Positions 1 through 5,900 of a stretch of DNA of 8,657 bases are shown one piece after another. The notes beneath the pieces were generated by a model that searched no databases, was not told the origin of the DNA, and was given only the letters and a program-made list of their open reading frames with translations. Position numbers and translations under genes: made by a program. The DNA comes from Deltaproteobacteria bacterium (GTDB lineage: Bacteria; Desulfobacterota; DSM-4660; Desulfatiglandales; HGW-15). Position 1 is the stretch's first letter; every line of letters starts with the position of its first letter. The stretch is from NCBI GenBank assembly GCA_020342025.1, contig CP070840.1:828949-837605 (forward strand), in the 5' to 3' direction.

Positions 1-2
1 AA

Positions 3-23
3 GGTACCGTTGAGGAAGAATAA
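3..23 (+). CDS. Possible last codons of an upstream gene (partial)
   Basis: Reading in frame from position 3 gives six codons (GTVEEE) and then TAA at 21-23. This stop lies 15 bases before the ATG of the histidine kinase. Such spacing is common inside operons, so this may be the tail of a preceding gene. Seven codons cannot show coding character, and an open frame over such a short stretch is expected by chance. Nothing can be said about a product. Confidence 0.25.
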   Translation, partial: GTVEEE

Positions 24-26
24 CAG

Positions 27-34
27 AAGAGGAA
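27..34 (+). promoter_or_regulatory. Ribosome binding site of the GAF histidine kinase
   Basis: The purine-rich stretch AAGAGGAA lies four bases before the ATG at 39. It is a moderate Shine-Dalgarno match and supports that ATG as the start. No promoter can be judged because only 38 bases precede the gene. Confidence 0.5.
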
Positions 35-38
35 TGTC

Positions 39-1235
39 ATGTTTAAAAGGTTTTATGACGTTTTTCGGAATATCAGCACGCTGGTCCATGCCATCACCAA
101 TGTGGATGAGGTCCTGGAACTCGTGGTCTGGAAGACCACCGAAGTGCTCGATGGAAAAGGTGTAATCCTTCGTATTCTTAACCTGGAAACGGGGGAGGCA
201 GATCTTTTAGCCTCATATGGATTGGGCGAGAAATACCTTTCCAAGGACCCTGTTTCCAGTCGCAAAATGATCACCAATTTGTGCCGGCAGAACAAAGTTG
301 TCGTTATAGAGGATATTGCGACGAACAGTCGTGTTAAAAACAAAAAGGAATTGAAGGAAGATGGGATTCAGATGATACTGGATGTCCCTCTCATCCTCAG
401 AACAGATATGCTCGGAATCATTCGAATTTATTTCAGTGAACGAAGAGACTTTCTGGAGGAAGAACTGAGTTTTGTGGGTGCCGTGGCCGAGACATGTGCT
501 TGTGCCATCGATAAGGCCAGAATGATCGAAGAGCAAAAGTCCGAATATGATCAACTGGCCCTACAGACAGAAAAGCTCTCTGCCCTGGGACGGATGGCAG
601 CAGGTATTGCCCACGAGATCAACAACCCCCTGGCCGGTATTCTGCTCTTCAGTTCAAGGATGCGCAAAAAGGTCACGGAAGAGGGTCCCATCAAAGAGGG
701 TCTGGACGTGATCGTTCGGGAGACCCAACGCTGCAAAGGCATTATACAGGATCTTCTGGAGTTCTCTAGGGATAAGGAGCCTGAAAAGGCTGAGGCAAGT
801 ATTAATGACATCCTTGAAAAAGCCATGAGTATCTTGGAAAACGAGTGCCGCCTCCATCAAATCTCTGTGCAGAGGAACTTAGCTGGCGAAATGCCCCCTA
901 TCCTCCTGGATGTGAATCTTATGCAACAGGTCTTTGTAAATCTTTTGATCAATGCCGTGGAAGCGATTCAGGATAATGGCGTGATAAGCATCCAGAGCTA
1001 TGTGAACGCGAACCGCAATAGCGTGGGCGTTGAGGTTGCAGACACAGGAGGTGGTATTCTACCAGATGATATGGCCAAAATCTTCGAACCTTTCTTTTCT
1101 ACCAAAAAAAACGGGACCGGCCTGGGTCTGGCCGTGAGTTACGGCATTGTCCAGAAACACGGTGGCAACATCCAGGTCTCCAGCCGATTGGGGGAGGGGA
1201 GCCGTTTCACCGTGGAGATCCCTATCAGTAAGTAA
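39..1235 (+). CDS. GAF-domain sensor histidine kinase (NtrB-like output)
   Basis: This is a 398-residue cytoplasmic sensor kinase that autophosphorylates on a histidine and passes the phosphate to a response regulator. There is no signal peptide or membrane segment. Residues about 12-160 look like a GAF domain, which would hold the input ligand or cofactor. A short helical linker (160-180) follows. The HisKA H-box is EKLSALGRMAAGIAHEINNP at 178-197 with His192 as phospho-acceptor. The HATPase_c domain is complete: N-box around Asn301-Asn305, G1 DTGGGI (335-340), F-box FEPFFSTK (349-356) and G2 GTGLGL (359-364). It ends 11 bases before an NtrC-type regulator on the same strand, so that regulator is the likely cognate partner (inference from adjacency). 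The signal sensed is unknown: the GAF domain has two cysteines close together (Cys153, Cys155), but no recognisable cofactor motif. The HisKA subtype matches that of the hybrid kinase at 7356. Confidence 0.93.
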   Translation: MFKRFYDVFRNISTLVHAITNVDEVLELVVWKTTEVLDGKGVILRILNLETGEADLLASYGLGEKYLSKDPVSSRKMITNLCRQNKVVVIEDIATNSRVKNKKELKEDGIQMILDVPLILRTDMLGIIRIYFSERRDFLEEELSFVGAVAETCACAIDKARMIEEQKSEYDQLALQTEKLSALGRMAAGIAHEINNPLAGILLFSSRMRKKVTEEGPIKEGLDVIVRETQRCKGIIQDLLEFSRDKEPEKAEASINDILEKAMSILENECRLHQISVQRNLAGEMPPILLDVNLMQQVFVNLLINAVEAIQDNGVISIQSYVNANRNSVGVEVADTGGGILPDDMAKIFEPFFSTKKNGTGLGLAVSYGIVQKHGGNIQVSSRLGEGSRFTVEIPISK

Positions 1236-1246
1236 GTCATGGGGCC

Positions 1247-2668
1247 ATGAAATCGGAATCCGCTAAAATTTTGGTTATTGACGACGAAGAGGTCATCTGC
1301 AAAGGATGCAGATTGATCCTTTCGGACCAAGGCCATTCTGTGGAGTCTCACATGAAAGGCAGGGCGGGTCTCGGGGCAATCCGAGAGGGCCAATTTGATG
1401 TGGTCCTGCTGGACATGAAGCTTCCTGATATGGATGGGATGGAGATCCTTAGGGCTGCCCGTGAGGAAAAACCAAGTCTGTACGTGATTGTCATGACCGG
1501 TTATTCCACAGTCCAGAATGCGGTCGAGGCCATGAAGTTGGGGGCCATCGATTACATCTCCAAGCCCTTCTCTGACGATGAACTGGTGCTTGCCGTGGCA
1601 AGGGCTTTAGAGAAAAAGCGGCTGTTGGAAGAAAACATTTATCTTCGGAAGGAACTTCTGGATCGGTTTCGTTTCAGCAATATCGTGGGTGAGAACCCCA
1701 AGGTTCTGGTGATATTTGATCAGATTAGAAAGGTTGCCCCGACAGACAGCACAGTGCTCATCTATGGAGAGAGCGGAACAGGAAAAGAACTCTTCTCCAG
1801 GGCCATTCATGCCCACAGCCAGCGGGCTGGGAGACAATTTGTGGCCGTGGACTGCAGTACCCTGGCGCCTAATCTCCTGGAGAGCGAACTGTTCGGGCAC
1901 GTCAAAGGGGCCTTTACGGGGGCCACCCAAGACAAGGCGGGCATTTTTGAGATGGCCCATGATGGGACCCTCTTTCTAGACGACGTGGCGAATCTCACGC
2001 TGGAAATCCAGGGAAAGCTTTTACGGGTTCTAGAGGAATGTGAGTATAAACCTGTGGGGGCAAGTCATGTGAAAAAGACGAATGTTCGCATCATTGCGGC
2101 CACCAACAAGGAGCTCAGGGCCATGGTGGATGAGGGGACTTTCAGGGAAGATCTTTTCTACCGCTTGAACGTATTTCCCATTTTCCTCCCACCCCTGCAG
2201 CACAGGAAAGACGATATCCCTAAACTCGCCTATCACTTTCTCAGGCATTTCTGCAGGAAAACAGGAAAAAGAATAGAGGGTTTCTCCGACGACGCCTTGG
2301 AGATCCTCGTGAACCATGAATGGCCTGGTAATGTGCGTCAACTGAAGAATGTGGTGGAACGCCTGGTGATCATGGCTGATCGTGACATTCTGGACAGCCT
2401 TGACCTGTTGGAACCCATACAAATGAAGGGGTTCTTGAAAGGAGATTCAATCCCAAAGACCCTGGAAGAGCTCAGGGCTGTAAAGAGACAGCTCTTGGAA
2501 GATAACTATGGACAATTAGAAAAGGCCTTCCTCCTCAAGGCTCTCAAAACGTGCGAGGGAAACATCACCCACGCGGCCGAGAAGGTGGGCATGCAGAGAT
2601 CCAATTTCTCCTCTCTGATGAAGAAGCATAGGATTTCCACCAAACCCACTAAAGCAGAGAGCGATTAG
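1247..2668 (+). CDS. Sigma-54-dependent response regulator, NtrC family
   Basis: This 473-residue enhancer-binding protein uses ATP to open sigma-54 promoters once phosphorylated. The REC domain (about 6-122) has acidic residues Asp12/Asp13, phospho-acceptor Asp56, Thr84 and Lys106. The AAA+ domain (about 145-378) has Walker A GESGTGKE (174-181), the sigma-54 contact loop GAFTGA (221-226), Walker B TLFLDDV (241-247), candidate arginine fingers Arg300 and Arg306 in FREDLFYRLNVF, and the sensor II region WPGNVRQLKN (359-368). The C-terminal Fis-type helix-turn-helix is at about 427-464. One oddity is that the second Walker B acidic residue is Asp246 where most family members have Glu. The start is the first in-frame ATG after a stop at 1229-1231. 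It has no good Shine-Dalgarno sequence, so translation may be coupled to the kinase gene 11 bases upstream. A sigma-54 promoter and dyads lie directly downstream, making the 2993 gene a likely target. Confidence 0.95.
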   Translation: MKSESAKILVIDDEEVICKGCRLILSDQGHSVESHMKGRAGLGAIREGQFDVVLLDMKLPDMDGMEILRAAREEKPSLYVIVMTGYSTVQNAVEAMKLGAIDYISKPFSDDELVLAVARALEKKRLLEENIYLRKELLDRFRFSNIVGENPKVLVIFDQIRKVAPTDSTVLIYGESGTGKELFSRAIHAHSQRAGRQFVAVDCSTLAPNLLESELFGHVKGAFTGATQDKAGIFEMAHDGTLFLDDVANLTLEIQGKLLRVLEECEYKPVGASHVKKTNVRIIAATNKELRAMVDEGTFREDLFYRLNVFPIFLPPLQHRKDDIPKLAYHFLRHFCRKTGKRIEGFSDDALEILVNHEWPGNVRQLKNVVERLVIMADRDILDSLDLLEPIQMKGFLKGDSIPKTLEELRAVKRQLLEDNYGQLEKAFLLKALKTCEGNITHAAEKVGMQRSNFSSLMKKHRISTKPTKAESD

Positions 2669-2693
2669 GGCGCTTCAGGGACGTGAAAGCCCC
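2668..2693 (+). terminator. Stem-loop just after the regulator gene, terminator-like but without a T-tract
   Basis: Positions 2668-2677 can pair with 2684-2693: GGG, GC and TTCA pair with TGAA, GC and CCC. That gives nine pairs, single-base bulges at C2671 and A2688, and a six-base loop (GGGACG). The position at the stop codon is typical for a terminator or a 3'-end stabilising hairpin. No run of T follows (TCTGACG), so it is not a classical intrinsic terminator and readthrough into the next gene is possible. Confidence 0.35.
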
Positions 2694-2694
2694 T

Positions 2695-2724
2695 CTGACG
2701 AAATGACAGCATAAAGCGTATAAT
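2695..2724 (+). promoter_or_regulatory. Possible sigma-70 promoter (CTGACG-N18-TATAAT)
   Basis: A perfect -10 hexamer TATAAT lies at 2719-2724. Eighteen bases upstream, CTGACG (2695-2700) matches TTGACA at four of six positions. Transcription would start near 2731 and run toward the gene at 2993. The -10 is embedded in the first 18-bp dyad (2717-2734), so a protein bound there would cover this promoter. AT-rich hexamers arise by chance in such a spacer, so confidence is low. Confidence 0.3.
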
Positions 2725-2734
2725 TGTTTATACG
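2717..2734. promoter_or_regulatory. Dyad 1: CGTATA-N6-TATACG, candidate operator or activator site
   Basis: The sequence CGTATAATTGTTTATACG is an inverted repeat with seven perfect pairs (CGTATAA/TTATACG) around a four-base centre. It is the best of three 18-bp dyads in this spacer. Its centre lies about 212 bases before the predicted sigma-54 start site, within the usual range for enhancer-binding proteins. It also overlaps a possible -10 box. As RNA it would be a short AU-rich hairpin without a T-tract, so a protein-binding site is the more natural reading. Confidence 0.45.
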
Positions 2735-2747
2735 GCCCTAACGGTCT

Positions 2748-2765
2748 GAAATAAATGCATATTTC
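2748..2765. promoter_or_regulatory. Dyad 2: GAAATA-N6-TATTTC, candidate binding site
   Basis: GAAATA and TATTTC form a perfect six-base inverted repeat around a six-base spacer, the same 6-6-6 geometry as the flanking dyads at 2717 and 2786. The half-site shares only the ATA core with them. Being AT-rich, it could be coincidental, and it is the weakest member of the cluster in sequence terms. Confidence 0.28.
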
Positions 2766-2781
2766 CTGCCCCGACGCCCTC

Positions 2782-2808
2782 GAAATGTATAAACCCTCAT
2801 ACGTTTTT
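2782..2808. promoter_or_regulatory. Dyad 3 (2786-2803), also able to form a weak terminator-like hairpin
   Basis: TGTATAAACCCTCATACG (2786-2803) repeats the pattern of dyad 1: GTATAA at the left and ATACG at the right, both in register. The pairing extends outward: 2782-2790 pairs with 2799-2807 through nine pairs, two of them G-T, around an eight-base loop. It ends in TTTTT (2804-2808). It can therefore be read as a second copy of the dyad 1 binding site or as a weak, AT-rich terminator for the upstream operon. Its centre is about 143 bases before the predicted sigma-54 start. Confidence 0.4.
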
Positions 2809-2911
2809 GCCCCTCTCGACTTTGAGTCGTAGTTTCACGCCTTGGGCTTAACTCCCTCATATAACTAAGAAAAGTACCCGGCCTTCCTTTTGAGGTAAGG
2901 GGCAAATCTTT

Positions 2912-2927
2912 TGGTACAGACCTTGCT
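2912..2927 (+). promoter_or_regulatory. Sigma-54 (RpoN) promoter of the REC-REC-HdrA gene
   Basis: TGGTAC-AGACC-TTGCT matches the known sigma-54 consensus TGGCAC-N5-TTGCW at all but one position. It has the essential GG (2913-2914) and GC (2925-2926) separated by exactly ten bases. Transcription should start about 12 bases beyond the GC, near 2937-2938, leaving a leader of about 55 bases before the GTG at 2993. An NtrC-type activator gene ends 244 bases upstream, and three candidate activator dyads lie between them at a suitable distance. The match is seen in sequence; promoter activity is inferred. Confidence 0.75.
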
Positions 2928-2963
2928 CATTACCTTCTCGTGGAGGATTCTATCAAATCTCGC

Positions 2964-2995
2964 CCAATCTTTTTCAAGAAGGAGGAATAGCCGTG
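2964..2995 (+). repeat. Leader and ribosome binding site, copy 1 of a duplicated start region
   Basis: The stretch begins CCAATCTTTTT, continues to the strong Shine-Dalgarno sequence GGAGG (2981-2985) and ends at the GTG start (2993), seven bases after the GGAGG. Nearly the same sequence precedes the hybrid kinase at 7328-7358, with a few substitutions and one indel. The GTG start is preferred because spacing is ideal, no ATG lies nearby upstream in frame, and the other copy has the same arrangement. Confidence 0.8.
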
Positions 2996-5900
2996 AGTCA
3001 AGTCACTGAAACCACCAAAGATGATTATGCAGGTCAACCCCAGGTCCTTTTGATGGAGGATGAGTCCAGTGTGGCAGAGGGGCTTAAGATGGTCCTCAAT
3101 GAGGAAGGTTTTCACGTGGACCTGGCCATGACGGGCCAGAACGCCCTGGATACCTGGCGTCAAAAAGGATTTGATCTCTTGGTAGCCGATCTCAGCCTGC
3201 CCGACATGGATGGGATGGATGTGATCAAACAGGTAAAGGAGGAGAGGCCCCAGACCCCGGTGATCGTGATTACGGGATATGCCAGCGTCCCTTCTGCCGT
3301 GGAAGCGATGAAGCGAGGGGTAGATGACTATCTGCCAAAACCCTTCACAGATGAGGAGTTCATGGCAAGGGTTGATAAGGTCTTGAAACAAAGGCGTGAA
3401 GCCCTCTCTGAGGCGCTTGGTGAGACTGTTGAGGCCGTGGAACAAGGAATGGAGAGTGCGGGAGATGAACTTGCTGATCAGCCCCAGGTCCTTTTGATGG
3501 AGGACGAGTCCAGTGTGGCGCAAGGGCTCAAAATTATCCTCACAGAGGAGGGTTTTCACGTGGACCTGGCCATGACGGGCCAGAACGCTCTGGATACCTT
3601 GCATCAGAAAGATTTTGACCTCTTGGTGGCTGATCTGCGTTTGCCCGACATGAATGGCATGGAGGTGATCAAACACGTAAAAAACAAAAGACCGGAGACG
3701 CCGGTGATCGTTATTACTGGCTACGCAAACGTTTCTTCTGCCACGGAATCCATGAGGGCAGGGGTTTCCGACTATCTGCCAAAACCCTTCACAGAAGAGG
3801 AATTCATGGCAACCGTGGAGAGGACGATGAAGCATGCGAAAGAGGCCCTATCCAGAAATTTGGTGGAGCGCCTTGAGCCTGACAGCGAAAAGCTTACAAA
3901 GATAGGGTTCTATATCTGTCATGGGGGGACAGACATTGCGGATAAGGTCTGGGTGGATGAGGTGGTCGACTTCGCGCTGAAATTACCGAATGTGGAAGTG
4001 GCTACGAGTTATAAGTCCCTGTGCCAGGATCCGGGCCTTAAGATGATTGAAGATGATATCAAGAACCTTGGCCTCAATCGTGTGGTTGTTGCGGCCTGTA
4101 ACCCAAAAGTCTACGAGAAGACCTTTCAGGATGTCTGCCAACGAGCGAGTCTAAAACCTGAGCACTTCCAGATGGTCTCTGTGCGTGAACAGGTGGCTTG
4201 GGTCACCGAGGACCCTGCTGAGGCGACCAGGAAGGCGAAGACGTTGGCCGCCGCAGCGATCCATCGGGTAAAATTCCAGCGCACCCTGACGGCTCAAGAG
4301 GTGGCCGTACATCCTGATGTCCTGGTGGTGGGTGGCGGCATCGCAGGCATGCAGGCCGCATTGGATGTGGCCGAAGCCGGGCACAAGGCCTATCTGGTGG
4401 AGAGACAGCCCACCATTGGTGGCCACATGCTCCAGTTTGACAAGACATTTCCCACCCTGGACTGTGCCGCCTGTATCGGCACCCCCAAGATGGTCTCTGT
4501 AGGGCAAAACCCAAATATCGAGTTGCTCACCTACAGTGAGGTGAAGGGGATATCCGGTTTTGTGGGCAATTATAAGGTGAAAGTGCACCGTAAACCTCGG
4601 TACGTGAAAGACGGGGTTTGCACGGGCTGCGGCGAATGTGAGAACGTTTGCCCCGTGTCAAGACCGAGCGAGTGGGATGAAGGTCTCTCAGAGAGAAAGG
4701 CCATTTACAGGTCGTTTCCCCAGGCCGTTCCCATCACTTTTGCTATTGATAAAAAGGACCGGGCCCCGTGTGTGAACACCTGTCCTGCAGGGGCAAACGT
4801 CCAGGGCTATGTGCAGCTTATTGCGCAAGGAAGATACAAAGAGGCGGTCCAGTTGATCATGGAAAATATCCCGCTGCCAGGGGTGCTCGGACGGGTATGC
4901 CCCCATCCTTGTGAAGCGGAATGTCGAAGAAAGGAGGTGGATGAAGCCCTCTCCATCAGGGAATTGAAACGTTTCGTCGCCGATAAGGTAGACCTGAGCG
5001 AACTGCCTTACCCCGAGATCGAGGCGCGTTCCGAAAAGGTTGCCGTGGTTGGCTCGGGCCCGGCCGGGCTTACGGTCGCTTATTATCTTGGACTGAAAGG
5101 TTACCAGATCACCCTCTTTGAGGCATTGCCCGAACTGGGCGGTATGCTCAGGGTAGGCATCCCCGATTACCGGTTGCCCGCAGAGATACTAGACCGAGAG
5201 ATCGGGTACATTGTCAATCTTGGCATAATAGTGCATAGGGGGAGATGCCTGGGCACAGATTTCACGCTAGCGGATCTCAGGAAAGAGGGATACAAGGCTA
5301 TTTTCCTGGGTATTGGGGCCCATCACGGTATGAAGTTGAACATTTCGGGAGAGGAGGATTTCGAAGGGATTCGGGATGCTGTGGATTTCCTTCGAGCGGT
5401 TAACTTGGGAAAAGGGGAACGACCCGGAAGGCGTGTTGTTATCATCGGTGGCGGGAATGTGGCCATCGATGCGGCTCGAACAGCCCTTCGCCTGGGTGCT
5501 GAGGAGGTGAGCATTGCCTACCGTCGAACCCGTGAGGAAATGCCAGCCTATGCGGAAGAAATCCAGGAGGCCCTTGAGGAGGGCGTAAAGCTCCACTATC
5601 TAACAGCACCGGCGCGTATCTGTGGTGCTTACGGAAAGTGCACGGGTATCGAATGTATCAAGACCGAGCTGGGAGAGCCAGACGCGAGCGGACGTCGGCG
5701 ACCCGTGCCCGTGGAGGGCTCCGAATTTTTTATTGAATGTGATGCGATCATCCCAGCCATCGGGCAACAGCCTGATAAGAAATGGGTGGCGAAAGAACCC
5801 GCCCTGGAAACGACGCGTTGGGGCACCTTGGTGGTGAATCCCTACACCATGCAGACGACCATGCCCCATGTATTTGCCTCCGGGGATATGGTCACAGGCC

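Noticed and set aside
2755..2832. Small open frame of 25 codons in the spacer (MHISCPDALE...)
   Set aside because: It has no Shine-Dalgarno sequence and overlaps dyads 2 and 3. A frame of this length is expected by chance.
2881..2903. Imperfect inverted repeat CCTTCCT-TTTG-AGG(T)AAGG just before the sigma-54 promoter
   Set aside because: It has seven pairs with a bulge and no immediate T-tract, and it is not in the predicted transcript. It could be a weak terminator or chance; support was too thin to list as a feature.
2930..3835. Long open frame on the minus strand (301 codons) opposite the two REC repeats
   Set aside because: It lies antisense to the REC repeats, and its own internal repetition only mirrors theirs. 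It shows no recognisable domain, and the + strand reading has intact receiver motifs.
3035..3862. Tandem REC repeat as an assembly duplication
   Set aside because: About a quarter of the residues differ between the copies, with differences spread throughout and all phosphorylation residues kept, so these are genuine diverged copies.
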